Below, piece by piece: positions 35,601-43,784 of a stretch of 64,000 nucleotides of DNA. The number at the start of each line of letters is the position of its first letter. The first letter of the stretch is position 1. Under the pieces are notes generated by a model that made no database searches, was not told the DNA's origin, and worked only from the letters and a program-made list of their open reading frames with translations. Position numbers and translations under genes: made by a program. The stretch comes from Dyadobacter beijingensis DSM 21582. Its GTDB lineage: Bacteria > Bacteroidota > Bacteroidia > Cytophagales > Spirosomataceae. Location: the NCBI RefSeq assembly GCF_000382205.1, contig NZ_KB907789.1, positions 682,001 through 746,000 on the forward strand. The letters run 5' to 3'.

Positions 35601-36357
35601 TCGGGAAGTTATGCGTTTCCGCTTTTAATGAAAGTACGGATTCAAAATCCTTGATTTCGTAATACTCCGGCACATCCGGGCGCTTCGGTGCAAATTGCTG
35701 TACGACAGGCCCTTTCAGAAATGCAACGTTGTCTTTATATGCCGAAACAATCGAGTTCGGATTTGCTTCGGAAGTTTTACGGATCAGTTTGAATAGGGAA
35801 ACAGGTTGCTCCTGCCCGTCGATCACGAACACGCCATTGAAAATTTTGTGGCGGCAATGCTCGGAGTTGACCTGTGAGAAACCGAATACTTCGGAGTCGG
35901 TCAGCTTGCGACCGAGCGTCTCGGCGAGGCCGTTGAGGTAGTCCACCTCTTCGTCGCTCAATGCAAGTCCTTCCTGTTTGTTATAAGCGGCAATATCGGC
36001 AATTTCCTGAATGGGTTCAGGTTTGATATTGATGGTGTAAATGTCCTGGTTGAGCTCGCCGTATTTCTGCGAAAGCATCGGATCGAAATCCGTAAAATCG
36101 GCACCTACCTTCTTGAATTCCTCAATGCGTACAATACCTTCGAGCCCCATATTCTGGGTAATTTCGACGGCATTGGTGCTCCACGGCGTGATCATCGCTG
36201 CACGTGGCCCTACGAAATAATCTGTGAGAACGGTCTCCGTCCGGAGTTCTGCGCCGCCGAAAAGCCAGCTTAATTTAGAGGAATCGGAGGCAGTGAGCGT
36301 TCGCTCGGTTTGTAGTGCAAAGACGGTTTCGTCTCCGCCTGTGAAGAAGTAAATCAT
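32692..36357 (-). CDS. purL: Phosphoribosylformylglycinamidine synthase, large single-chain form
   Basis: The ~1221-aa enzyme carries out the fourth step of purine synthesis, turning FGAR, ATP and glutamine into FGAM. It shows an N-terminal PurS-like region (LSWLFGGAEL), the FGAM synthase core (FSQVNSEHCRHKIF; LKAETHNFPTTVEPF, GSGGEIRD), and a C-terminal glutamine amidotransferase with Cys in GICNGCQLF and HGEGRFQ. I prefer the start at MIYFFTGG; an ATG three codons earlier is possible. The gene is monocistronic. A C/T-rich tract follows its stop within 7 bp. Confidence 0.96.
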   Translation of the reverse strand: MIYFFTGGDETVFALQTERTLTASDSSKLSWLFGGAELRTETVLTDYFVGPRAAMITPWSTNAVEITQNMGLEGIVRIEEFKKVGADFTDFDPMLSQKYGELNQDIYTINIKPEPIQEIADIAAYNKQEGLALSDEEVDYLNGLAETLGRKLTDSEVFGFSQVNSEHCRHKIFNGVFVIDGQEQPVSLFKLIRKTSEANPNSIVSAYKDNVAFLKGPVVQQFAPKRPDVPEYYEIKDFESVLSLKAETHNFPTTVEPFNGAATGSGGEIRDRLAGGQGAIPLAGTAVYMTALSRLEDNRPWEKGVEERQWLYQTPMDILIKASNGATDFGNKFGQPLIVGSVLTFEHEEEGRKLGYDKVIMQAGGIGYGKAEQAKKHTPATGDKVVVMGGENYRIGMGGAAVSSADTGAFGSGIELNAIQRSNPEMQKRVANAVRGMVESGNNTIVSIHDHGAGGHLNCLSELVEETGGKIDLDKLPVGDPTLSAKEIIGNESQERMGLVISQNDIDFLQRIADRERAPMYTVGEVTGDHRFTFESSTTGARPMDLAMDEMFGSSPKTYMRDKTVERTYEPVQYDMEKLHEYLEQMLQLEAVASKDWLTNKVDRCVGGHVAKQQTAGPLQLPLNNVGVMALDFQGKDGIATSIGHAPLSALIDPAAGSRNAVAEALSNIVWAPLKDGLATVSLSANWMWACKNEGEDARLYKAVQACSDFAISLGINIPTGKDSLSMKQKYKDGDVIAPGTVIISAGAHCDDITAVVEPVLRKSGGSIYYINLSGDRFKLGGSSFAQILNKIGDATPDIQDASQFKATFNAIQQLIKAGKIQAGHDIGSGGLITTLLEMCFADRDLGASIDLSVLGDQDIIEKLFAENIGLVFQADESAEAVLAENGVAFHKIGTVNLASTLTVKDATGKWDFDIDHLRDVWFKTSYLLDQKQTGNGLAKERFDNYKHHVLRYKFPAQFDGKKPVIDASKPRPKAAVLREKGSNSERELANAMYLAGFDVKDVHMTDLISGRETLEDIQFIGAVGGFSNSDVLGSAKGWAGAFLYNEKAKIALENFFKREDTLSVGICNGCQLFVELGLINPDHEEKPKMLHNASHKHESIFTSMTVQSNNSVMLSSLAGSTLGVWVSHGEGRFQLPLAENKYNIVSKYGYETYPANPNGSDYNTAILCDNTGRHLVTMPHIERSLFQWHWANYPEGRKDEVSPWMEAFVNARKWIEERNK

Positions 36358-36402
36358 GATATCCAATTAAGGCGCAAAGGTACGCTTTTTTTAGTTTTTA
36401 CA

Positions 36403-36508
36403 CCAGGCAATGAATTGCCTGGGTAAAAAATCGTTCGTGCCTCCGGCACTTGTGCGCAGCAAGTGCCGGAGGCACGAACGATACTCCAGCCAGGGATTTC
36501 AATCCCTG
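36403..36508. repeat. Cluster of three palindromes (REP-like) next to an IS200-like transposase
   Basis: Palindrome 1: arms 36403-36411 and 36414-36422. Palindrome 2: perfect 23-bp arms 36430-36452 and 36460-36482, loop of 7, core CGTGCCTCCGGCAC. Palindrome 3: CAGGGATT at 36491-36498 and AATCCCTG at 36501-36508. The cluster ends 10 bp before the transposase stop. Such hairpins are the targets of TnpA-like or RAYT enzymes, and palindrome 2 may also end purL or tnpA transcripts. Confidence 0.85.
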
Positions 36509-36517
36509 AAAAAGGAA

Positions 36518-36979
36518 TCAGACGGGCGCATGGAAAAGATATTGTTCTTGAAATTCAACGCCGTTTTTAACAAGCATATCCAGGTATTCTTTCGGAAACG
36601 AGATTCCGTAATGATGTTCCTCCTGATTTTCAATGTATCTGTAAACCCGTTTGATTTCAGATTTATTATAGGAGAAGGCACCATAGCCTACCTGCCATTC
36701 AAACCTGTTTCTTAGAAACCCGGATTCATTAATCCATTTCGAAGACTTCGCCTTTGCTACCTTCATAATTTCGGAGACAGGAAGCGATGGCTTCAATCTA
36801 AACAAGCAATGCACATGGTCTTCAACACCATTCACGATGAGCGTCTGCGCGCCCGTTTCATTAATAAGGTTGCCAATTACCCCAAACAGCTCGTACCGCC
36901 ACGGCTTGTGCAGCAATGCTGCCCGATACTTTACCGCGAAAACACATTGAATGAAAATTTGAGAATAGCTATTGCCCAT
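36518..36979 (-). mobile_element. tnpA: IS200/IS605-like Y1 transposase (TnpA / RAYT-like), intact
   Basis: The 153-aa HUH nuclease has DHVHCLF (His-x-His metal site) near residue 54 and the catalytic Tyr region GYGAFSYNKSEIKRVYRYIENQEEHH near 98-122. Length is normal, and no frameshift is seen. No tnpB follows. Palindromes lie directly 3' of it. It may be a free IS200-type element or a domesticated REP-associated transposase; the single copy here cannot tell these apart. Confidence 0.88.
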
Positions 36980-37056
36980 CGGTGTCGATTTACGTTCAGC
37001 AAAAAGCTAATACCGTAAATCATAACATTAAAATACAATGAACAAACGGCCTCCGA

Positions 37057-37542
37057 TCAATAAGCCAGCAACCGCCCGCAAGCCACCACCGCCACCCAAA
37101 CCACAATCGAAATACCTGCGCAGAGCCGTGCCATCCCCGGCATGTCACCCGAAGCGCCGCGGAATTTGAACGGCTCGTAAACGAACCGGTGAAATACGAA
37201 TACATTCAACCCGGCAAACAATATCAGTCCCACCTTCGTCCAGAAAACAGGATCTGTACCGAGGGCACGGGCGTTGGTAATGAAAAGCAGCAGGCCCGAA
37301 GGAATAATAAGGATCAGCCCGCGCTGCGACCACGGCAGCAGGTAGCGTGAGAGCGCAGTCACGGGCAAATGTCCCGCGGAGCCCAGCAGGCGCAGGTCGA
37401 ACAATAACGCCGCGCCTACCAGGACCACAATACCTATTATATGTACAATCTCCAAAGTGGGGTACAGCCACAGCGATTGCCTGATACCGACCGCCCAGGA
37501 CGATTTTTCCAGCGCTTCAAGCCATTGGTGATAATTTTGCAC
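37057..37542 (-). CDS. DUF6644-like membrane protein
   Basis: The 161-aa protein has four hydrophobic helices. The first is LEIVHIIGIVVLVGAALLFDLRLLG (a typical His in the first helix), and the last ends in CGRLLAY. This matches the DUF6644 family. Its start is two bases after the stop of the DUF6152-like gene, so they form an operon. Role unknown; the pairing with a periplasmic DUF6152 protein recurs in other bacteria. Confidence 0.65.
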   Translation of the reverse strand: MQNYHQWLEALEKSSWAVGIRQSLWLYPTLEIVHIIGIVVLVGAALLFDLRLLGSAGHLPVTALSRYLLPWSQRGLILIIPSGLLLFITNARALGTDPVFWTKVGLILFAGLNVFVFHRFVYEPFKFRGASGDMPGMARLCAGISIVVWVAVVACGRLLAY

Positions 37543-37544
37543 GC

Positions 37545-37898
37545 CTAACGCAGTTCATATTTCTCACTACCCACAAAAATGCGCTCGGCACGCATTTCAT
37601 TTTTCTCGGTTTTGTGCGGGTAGGCCACCAAACGGACCATAGTCCCTTTCTTGATCATGTCGGCATTCAGCCCGCGCGATTCCATGCGGGTAACGGGCGC
37701 GAGGTACACGGTGGTGAGCTCCTTATTGTACTTCACTTTGGCCAGTACATGCGGGTTTTCATAGGTAAGGTCCTCGATTTTGGCTTTAAAATCGGTCGGC
37801 TTGGTCTGGTCGTAATCGGCCCAACCGTGGTGCAGGATCGTGAACGAGGCGCAGGCGAGCAGCGCCAATGCAAGCGAGATGTTTTTGAGCTTAGCCAT
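37545..37898 (-). CDS. DUF6152-like secreted protein
   Basis: A 117-aa precursor with a signal peptide and the typical HHGWADYDQTKP start of the mature region. A small beta domain follows (ENPHVLAKVKYNKE; YLAPVTRMESRGLNADM). Family function is unknown; conserved His residues suggest metal binding. First gene of the pair with the DUF6644-like membrane protein. Confidence 0.7.
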   Translation of the reverse strand: MAKLKNISLALALLACASFTILHHGWADYDQTKPTDFKAKIEDLTYENPHVLAKVKYNKELTTVYLAPVTRMESRGLNADMIKKGTMVRLVAYPHKTEKNEMRAERIFVGSEKYELR

Positions 37899-37999
37899 AA
37901 CCTATTGATTTTAGTGTAGTTAAATGTAACCAATTCATTCCTCTTAAAAAACCAAACCATTTACAAAGAGCATGCCCGCCCATCCCAAATGTTTTCCGC

Positions 38000-38007
38000 T
38001 ATATTTG
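38000..38007 (+). promoter_or_regulatory. -7 box TATATTTG
   Basis: Exact TAnnTTTG match, 26 bp before the TTG start at 38033. Confidence 0.5.
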
Positions 38008-38032
38008 TCCGCTCACCATTTTCATCTACGTT

Positions 38033-38590
38033 TTGAAAAAATTCCTCCTTTTCGCGCTGCTTACCGCCGCGACCCATAGCTTCGCCCAGGACGGCAAATT
38101 GCCGCTGGACAACAAAAACAATATCAGCTATACGGATTCAGGCCAGCCGCAACTAAGCAAAACCGACCTGCACAAAAAGATCCGGGCATGGGTGGAAAAG
38201 AAATTCGGAAATGCAGAGAATGCGATCACCAGCGACGATACACAGGCCGGAATTATGCTCATTACCAGCTACATACCAGTTATTCACTCGAATTACCAAT
38301 ACATTCGCTTCGACCTCGGCGTGCAGTACAAGGACAACCGGTACGACGCCCGCATCACTACCCTCGACGGTGTTTCGGCCGAGCACAGCCCCATTCGCCT
38401 GAATTCGAAGGAGAATGACAACATTACCGCCAAAGAGCAGGTCATCAAAACCGAAAGCAACCGCAAAAAGCGCAAGGACGCCGAACTGGAATTGCAGGTC
38501 GCGAAGGCCGATAACGACGGGATCAACACATCGCTGTATAACCTGCTGGGCGACCTCAAAAACTACATGACCAAACCTTCGGCGGAATAA
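38033..38590 (+). CDS. DUF4468-like secreted protein
   Basis: A 185-aa precursor begins at TTG with MKKFLLFALL-like signal sequence, cut near SFAQD. The mature region (LHKKIRAWVEKKFGNAENAI; YIRFDLGVQYKDNRYDARIT) resembles the TBP-like DUF4468 domain, followed by a Lys-rich helix. No other M or V start keeps the signal peptide, which is why TTG is chosen. Function unknown. Confidence 0.65.
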   Translation: MKKFLLFALLTAATHSFAQDGKLPLDNKNNISYTDSGQPQLSKTDLHKKIRAWVEKKFGNAENAITSDDTQAGIMLITSYIPVIHSNYQYIRFDLGVQYKDNRYDARITTLDGVSAEHSPIRLNSKENDNITAKEQVIKTESNRKKRKDAELELQVAKADNDGINTSLYNLLGDLKNYMTKPSAE

Positions 38591-38602
38591 GTCCGGGGCA
38601 GA

Positions 38603-39430
38603 TCATTTCAGCCCTTTCCACTTTTTCAGGATCATTTCGGCAATCACCTCGTAGCCTTTGTCCGAAGGGTGCAGGCCGTCGTAGGTCATGGCAATGGACG
38701 CTTCCGGGTAGGGATATTCGTCTGCTTCGGGATTGAACGGCACATCGATATAGTCGGGATATTTGTACTCGCGATAGTTGCCGGTCTGCGGGTCTTTTAG
38801 CCGCTTGAAAACCACCATATTATCCAGGTTAATGCCACTGTCGTGGTACAGGTCCACCACGGGGAGTTTTTCTTTCCTGCCAATCTCGACCACTGCATTC
38901 GCAAATTGCTCCAAGGTTTGGTCCTTTTTAGGCTTGTACGAGCCAAATGCGTTGTTTTTGTGGCTATTGATATATACGAAATCACCCCGCTGCATGGGCG
39001 TAATGAGGATAATCTTTGCCTTTTTATTGAGCTGCTTCAACTTATCGGTAATGACGCGAAATGCGCCGTAAACCGTCCCGGTACCCTTCGATTGCTCATA
39101 ATCCTGCATATTGCCCAGCGTTTTCCCCTGCCACCAGTCATTTGTACCTAGAAAAACAGTGTACACATCCGCTTCCACGAGTCCCAGCGACTCGATTTTG
39201 TTGGCGATATTGACCGCCGTCCAGCCATTATGCCCCTGATTGATATAGTTAACCTGCGGAAATTTCTCGGAGATCAACGTCAGATAGCCCTTGGTGACGC
39301 GATGGCCGGTTTCGTTTTGGTGATCGTTGAGGTAGGTAATGGAGTCGCCGATGGCTACCCAGGTGATTTTCCTCGGGCCCGAGGCATTGATAAACAGGAA
39401 TAATGCGCAAAAAAAGAGCAGTTTTTTCAT
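38603..39430 (-). CDS. Secreted SGNH/GDSL hydrolase
   Basis: A 275-aa precursor with signal peptide and all four blocks: VAIGDSITYL (Ser), the NQGHNGW Gly block, VFLGTNDWW (Asn) and DGLHPSDKGYEVIA (Asp, His). It is probably an esterase or lipase acting in the periplasm or outside. It converges on the DUF4468-like gene with 12 bp between the stops. Confidence 0.88.
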   Translation of the reverse strand: MKKLLFFCALFLFINASGPRKITWVAIGDSITYLNDHQNETGHRVTKGYLTLISEKFPQVNYINQGHNGWTAVNIANKIESLGLVEADVYTVFLGTNDWWQGKTLGNMQDYEQSKGTGTVYGAFRVITDKLKQLNKKAKIILITPMQRGDFVYINSHKNNAFGSYKPKKDQTLEQFANAVVEIGRKEKLPVVDLYHDSGINLDNMVVFKRLKDPQTGNYREYKYPDYIDVPFNPEADEYPYPEASIAMTYDGLHPSDKGYEVIAEMILKKWKGLK

Positions 39431-39598
39431 CGGGATCAGGAATTTGAAATTTCCTGAAAGTTAGTCCAACATCGCTGACACTGCAAATCCGGAGAAATTC
39501 CCGCAAACTAACGTCCGGCATTCGGCGTCAAACCTGTGGCTCCATCCCCAAAGGGCGGTCGAATTGCGTTCAGCAGTACTTAATTTTGTCTACACAAA

Positions 39599-39626
39599 TA
39601 CTACACTATTTCAATATTATGTAGTA
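39599..39626. repeat. Inverted repeat TACTACA / TGTAGTA
   Basis: Perfect 7-bp arms 14 bp apart (39599-39605 and 39620-39626), upstream of the SGNH hydrolase gene. It could be an operator; nothing more is visible. Confidence 0.5.
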
Positions 39627-39655
39627 CAAATACGCAATTTCAGTTTTGTAGAAGT

Positions 39656-39694
39656 AAATTTTCAATTAATTGATAATCAATTAATTGAAAATTT
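39656..39694. repeat. Perfect 39-bp AT-rich palindrome
   Basis: Arms of 19 bp (39656-39674 and 39676-39694) around a single central A, only A/T except for two C/G pairs per arm. It lies in a 630-bp gene-poor stretch (39431-40063) that otherwise holds one more inverted repeat, a weak 28-codon frame and a terminator. Confidence 0.9.
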
Positions 39695-39897
39695 ATAGCC
39701 ACGTAGAACTTCATTTACCCTCCTCTTTATCGAATTTAAATGCGCCCATTCGGTCACCAGCCCGACGAGTTCACCTGTGCGATGTATCGAATTTGCTTTT
39801 AACTATACGTAGCACTAATATTACATCACCTTGCAAGTGTGGGCATGCCGAAAACCACTTAACCGAGTAGGCAACAAAAACTAACCTCATCAATCTC

Positions 39898-39984
39898 ATG
39901 GTAGGAATTGGACTTTCTCTTACTCAGCTTCTTTTGTGGCTCGACTCTATTCTTCCTGATGTATCTGTTATCCTTTCCTGGTAA
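39898..39984 (+). CDS. Possible 28-aa hydrophobic peptide
   Basis: MVGIGLSLTQLLLWLDSILP... ends in ILSW before TAA. It is hydrophobic and fits a short membrane peptide, but no promoter or ribosome site is convincing. A chance frame is quite possible. Confidence 0.2.
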   Translation: MVGIGLSLTQLLLWLDSILPDVSVILSW

Positions 39985-40005
39985 CAGACCCTTGAAGCAT
40001 TAATA

Positions 40006-40038
40006 AATGAGGCCGTACTCTCGCGAGACGGCCTCATT
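40006..40038 (-). terminator. Terminator after the 134-aa gene
   Basis: Perfect 11-bp arms (40006-40016 and 40028-40038), followed on the minus strand by TTATT. It is 26 bp past the stop at 40064. Confidence 0.75.
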
Positions 40039-40063
40039 GGCATTATCGGCATTTCCTTTCTGC

Positions 40064-40468
40064 TTATGCGAAGAAGCTCGGGCGCTGGAGATATTCCGGG
40101 TGCCAGCTTGCATCGCGGCGGCGCAATGCGCGTGCGATGGTCACAATCGCTTCCTGGCGGTTCCGTTGGTGCTCTTCCTGTCCCCGGGCTGTCAAATACT
40201 CGCCTACAATCTCCCATTCGAAAGAATCGGTACGCGAATCGTAGATCCCTACCGGCACGCGGTTCTCATCTGTAAGCATCAATCCCTGAATAAGTTGCGC
40301 TTCCTCCTGTGTAGGACAGCCGATGTGCTGATACTGATCGTTCAGCGTGTATAGTACCGAATAGCGGTTTTCTGAATATTCTTCTTTGTGAGTGCGGTCA
40401 GTGAAAATCTGATCCAGAAATGCGCGGAATCCCGCAGGCTTGTTTTTACTTTTTTGTACTTGTTTCAT
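40064..40468 (-). CDS. Hypothetical protein (134 aa)
   Basis: Starts MKQVQKSKNK. A soluble alpha/beta protein with SVLYTLNDQYQHIGCPTQEE, VPVGIYDSRTDSFEWEIVG and a basic C-terminus (RALRRRDASWHPEYLQ). No family recognised. Upstream a TTG and TATTTTG pair, 21 bp apart, may be the promoter. Own terminator downstream. Confidence 0.6.
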   Translation of the reverse strand: MKQVQKSKNKPAGFRAFLDQIFTDRTHKEEYSENRYSVLYTLNDQYQHIGCPTQEEAQLIQGLMLTDENRVPVGIYDSRTDSFEWEIVGEYLTARGQEEHQRNRQEAIVTIARALRRRDASWHPEYLQRPSFFA

Positions 40469-40710
40469 GGTAAAGAATTTTTGAGGGATTTGACGGCAAA
40501 ATACCAAAATGTATTTCTAAGTCACAATACCGTACCGTTTGATATAAACGCTACTAAAAACTAAAACTATTATTGTTTATCAATAGTTTACAAATTTACG
40601 ATTTCTTTCCACGCCCAGGCTAAAATCTTCCGATCACCCTTTTAACATATTAGAATAATACTATTTAATGCGAGATTTCACCGCTTGCACCGGTTGCTTG
40701 TAAGTAAAAA

Positions 40711-40750
40711 ATCGCCACCGGGAGGTGCGTTAATGTCCCCCGGCAGCGAT
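40711..40750 (-). terminator. Terminator after the 63-aa gene
   Basis: ATCGC/GCGAT and CCGGG/CCCGG arms with a symmetric CA/CA internal loop. A run of six T follows on the minus strand. Confidence 0.8.
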
Positions 40751-40788
40751 CCGTAACCAATCCGTTGGCGTGATGCCCGCCCAACGGC

Positions 40789-40980
40789 CTAGGCCGTCTG
40801 CATATATGCTTCTTCGATCAGTCTTTTCAGGTCCTCCTCACATTCTTTCACCCGCAGGGAAACGCTTGTGGCAAGCCATATTGTACAACCGTGGCTGTAT
40901 CCCATATAGTACAGGATTTTCTCCACACTTACGACCAGAGTTTCGTCGAATTCGCCGGTAAGTTTGATAAATGGCATCAT
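40789..40980 (-). CDS. Small hypothetical protein, FlbD-like fold
   Basis: A 63-aa protein with IKLTGEFDETLVVSVEKILYY and CTIWLATSVSLRVKECEEDL: the short beta pattern seen in FlbD-like small proteins, though no flagellar genes are near. Start may be the first or second Met. Followed by a strong terminator. Confidence 0.55.
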   Translation of the reverse strand: MMPFIKLTGEFDETLVVSVEKILYYMGYSHGCTIWLATSVSLRVKECEEDLKRLIEEAYMQTA

Positions 40981-41081
40981 GGTAAGAGTATTTTAGTGGT
41001 ACTGAAAATTTAATGAAAACACTTTAATTATCCATGTTTTTTATCAAATTATTCCAATAACCCGTCTTAATTTGGCCATAT

Positions 41082-41429
41082 TTACTGACTTTCGAGCATC
41101 TCTTTCAATACGAGGGCCTGATTGCGGTCTTCCGTTTTGGCCGAAAAAAGCAATGTAACCACTTCATTTTCCAGAGCGAGCCGCTTCAATTCCTGCAATG
41201 GGTCCGAACCAGTCAATTCGGCATGGTAGCGTTCCGAGAATTCCTCCCAGGCGTCCATATGCGCGTGGAACCAGGTACGTAGCTCATTCGAGGGTGCTAC
41301 TTCCTTCATCCAGCGGTCGATCGCCGCCGCTTCTTTCGTAATGCCGCGCGGCCAGAGGCGATCTACCAATATCCGGTAGCCGTCCGTCGCAGCCACGGGC
41401 TCGTAAATCCGTTTCGTTTTAATGTTCAT
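41082..41429 (-). CDS. DUF488 family protein (YeaO-like)
   Basis: A 115-aa protein with the family start KRIYEPVAATDGYRILVDRL, then WPRGITKEAAAIDRWMKEVAPS and LLFSAKTEDRNQALVLKEML. Monocistronic. The function of DUF488 is not settled. Confidence 0.88.
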   Translation of the reverse strand: MNIKTKRIYEPVAATDGYRILVDRLWPRGITKEAAAIDRWMKEVAPSNELRTWFHAHMDAWEEFSERYHAELTGSDPLQELKRLALENEVVTLLFSAKTEDRNQALVLKEMLESQ

Positions 41430-41623
41430 AGTGTGAAAATTTGATTGTCAATTAAAGTTAGCGAACCCGCTGACTTTACCGCTCATTGCTTACCGCATTT
41501 TTAATTCTGAACTCGCCTGTAATGGACTTGCAAGGTAGCCGGGCATGGCCCTGTGAGTCATGTTGCATTTCACGCCATCCGCGCCGGCTACGAACTCGGC
41601 GCGGGTGACATGGAATAGGCATT

Positions 41624-42529
41624 TCAGTTAAGGTTTCTGAATGCGCTCGGCGATTTGCCGGTTTTAGTCTTGAATATTTTGGTAAAATGCGACGGATGCT
41701 CAAAACCCAGCTCGTAAGCGATCTCGCTGATCGAATGCCCGGTTCCCCAGAGCAGCGACTTGGCCTTATCGATCGTCCGCAAATGAATGTGCTCCTGGGT
41801 GGTTTTGCCGGTGAAGCGGTTCAGAAGGTCGGACAGGTAGTTGGGCGAGAGGTTCAGTTCCGAGGCGAAGTATCTGACGTTGGGCAAACCCTTGTCAATC
41901 AACGTATCTTCTGCGAAATAGTCGTTCAGTAACCGCTCGAAATGCTGCACGAGGTCGTTGCTGACTTTGGCGCGGGTGTAAAACTGCCGGTCGTAAAAGC
42001 GGTCGCAGTAATTGAGCAGCAGTTCGATATTACCGGTGATGAGGCGGAGCGTGTGCTTGTCGATGTTTTGGGAATACTCGCGTTCGATTTTCGCGACGCA
42101 ATCGCGGATCAGCAACTTTTCGTCCTCGGAAATATGCAAGGCTTCATTGACGTCATAGGCGAAAAACGAATATTGGTGCATTTTTTGTCCCAATTCGGTC
42201 GCATTCAGCAAATCGGGATGGATGAACAATGCCCAGCCCTCTTCCACGCCGCCTTCGTCGATGCTCCCCGTTATGACCTGCCAGGGTGCGGTGAACATGA
42301 GCGACCCTTCGCTGAAATCGTAATGGCCTTTTCCGTATTTCAAAACCCCATGGATGCGCTTGCACGAGATGGTGTAGAAGCCGAAGCGGAACGCGGTGAG
42401 CTCGCGCGGGCATTGCGCGTAGAACTGGGTGTTATCGATGAGGCTGATCAGCGGGTGCTTCGGCTTGGAAGCGCCCACGTAGTCGTGCAGGCCGCTGATG
42501 GACTCGATGTCGTGATACTGGCTGGTCAT
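41624..42529 (-). CDS. AraC-family transcriptional regulator
   Basis: Product of about 301 aa starting MTSQYHDIES. N-terminal cupin-like sensor region; C-terminal double HTH: LNLSPNYLSDLLNRFTGKTT and HSISEIAYELGFEHPSHFTKIFKTKTGKSPSAFR. It lies 31 bp downstream of an SDR gene on the same strand and probably regulates that operon through 21-bp-spaced repeats upstream of the SDR gene. Confidence 0.9.
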   Translation of the reverse strand: MTSQYHDIESISGLHDYVGASKPKHPLISLIDNTQFYAQCPRELTAFRFGFYTISCKRIHGVLKYGKGHYDFSEGSLMFTAPWQVITGSIDEGGVEEGWALFIHPDLLNATELGQKMHQYSFFAYDVNEALHISEDEKLLIRDCVAKIEREYSQNIDKHTLRLITGNIELLLNYCDRFYDRQFYTRAKVSNDLVQHFERLLNDYFAEDTLIDKGLPNVRYFASELNLSPNYLSDLLNRFTGKTTQEHIHLRTIDKAKSLLWGTGHSISEIAYELGFEHPSHFTKIFKTKTGKSPSAFRNLN

Positions 42530-42560
42530 AATGAGAAGCAATATAGTGGTAAGCGGCCTG

Positions 42561-43370
42561 CTACAAGAATCCTGCGATCATATTCCGGATCGCCAGGTCG
42601 TCCATTTGCTTTGTCGCTTCCAAAAGCTGGATGGCGTCGGCACCGACCGGGTACCGCAACTGTTCCGAACCGTCGGTAGCGGCCTCGAAAATGGCCTCCG
42701 CCACTTCCCACACATTTTCCGACATCGGCCAGTCGTCCACTTTCCCTGCGAATGCATCGTAAGCCGGATGGTAATCCAACAAATCGCCCGCGCCATAAGT
42801 TGCCAGCGAACGGCCCGCGAAATCGGTTTTATAACCACCGGGCTCCACCACTTTCACTTGAATGCCCAGTGGCCCGAGCTCGAATTGCAGCGATTCCGAA
42901 AGACCTTCCACCGCATATTTGGTAGCATGGTACAGCGTGGAGAACGGAAATGCAACCCGGCCGCCCATGGACGCCACATTGATGATCACCCCGCTTTTCC
43001 GGCTACGCATCTGCGGCAGCACGGCCCTGATCGTCTCGATCACCCCGAAAACATTCACATCGAACTGCTGCCGTACCACTTCCGCAGGCGCCGCTTCCAG
43101 CACGCCCAGCGAGCCAAAACCGGCATTGTTCACCAGCACGTCGATGCCACCGAATCGCGCAATACCCTGTTCCACCGCAGACGCGATACTCGCGCTATCG
43201 GTCACGTCCAAACGGACGAGCAGCACATTATCCAGCCCCCCAAGTTCCGTCTCCTTTTCCGGCGACCGCATAGAAGCAATCACATTCCATCCATTTTTCT
43301 GAAACAACCGGGCGGCGTCCTTCCCAAATCCCGAAGAAGCGCCTGTAATCAATACTGTCTTTGTCATCAT
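42561..43370 (-). CDS. SDR-family oxidoreductase
   Basis: Product of about 269 aa starting MMTKTVLITGASSGFGKD (NAD(P)-binding TGxxxGxG). It has the NNAG motif (LVNNAGFGSLG), Ser in INVASMGG, and the active site YHATK. The length and the C-terminal part are typical of the larger SDRs that act on carbonyl substrates. First gene of an operon with the AraC regulator. Substrate unknown. Confidence 0.9.
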   Translation of the reverse strand: MMTKTVLITGASSGFGKDAARLFQKNGWNVIASMRSPEKETELGGLDNVLLVRLDVTDSASIASAVEQGIARFGGIDVLVNNAGFGSLGVLEAAPAEVVRQQFDVNVFGVIETIRAVLPQMRSRKSGVIINVASMGGRVAFPFSTLYHATKYAVEGLSESLQFELGPLGIQVKVVEPGGYKTDFAGRSLATYGAGDLLDYHPAYDAFAGKVDDWPMSENVWEVAEAIFEAATDGSEQLRYPVGADAIQLLEATKQMDDLAIRNMIAGFL

Positions 43371-43419
43371 TTTGTTTGTTTGATTGAATGATGCAAAGTT
43401 GGGGTATGGCGAAGCGGCG

Positions 43420-43448
43420 GGCTTATATGAATCTACTGGTGGCTTATA
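43420..43448. promoter_or_regulatory. 21-bp-spaced direct repeats GGCTTATA (AraC operator candidate)
   Basis: GGCTTATA at 43420-43427 recurs at 43441-43448: same side of the helix, two turns apart, 50 bp before the SDR start. AraC-type regulators bind such direct repeats, and one is encoded in the same operon. Confidence 0.55.
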
Positions 43449-43538
43449 CTTTTCAATGGTAAGCAACGGGTGCAGGGAAGATCAAAAGAACGGTCAAATT
43501 TATATCGAAAAGATTTGTCAGGTAATAAATATCGCCAT

Positions 43539-43784
43539 TTAGTTGATTCTGACGCGGACCGGCCCCTTGATATTCTGAACATCTACAGGCGTACCCTTTT
43601 GCGTTATTACCACGCTGCCTTTTTTATGCAAATCAATTGCTACCGCAAGTACATCTTTCATATGCCTACGCCAATCGTCAGGAAAGAGCATGCGCGCGAT
43701 TTCAGACGGGCAAGTACTTTTCTCCGCACCACGATGAATGGCGGTAGACAGAATGGTTGCCGCTATTTTGTCATAATACTGCAT
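43539..43784 (-). CDS. DUF3253 family protein
   Basis: An 81-aa product starting MQYYDKIAATIL. Family features: CPSEIARMLFPDDWRRHMKDVL and VVITQKGTPVDVQNIKGPVRVR, a winged-helix-like fold of unknown function. A longer frame adds 26 residues with no similarity, so I use the inner Met. Confidence 0.8.
   Translation of the reverse strand: MQYYDKIAATILSTAIHRGAEKSTCPSEIARMLFPDDWRRHMKDVLAVAIDLHKKGSVVITQKGTPVDVQNIKGPVRVRIN

Noticed and set aside
36430..36482. Strong hairpin as the purL transcription terminator
   Set aside because: It lies on the 5' side of purL; purL has its own terminator at 32607-32634.
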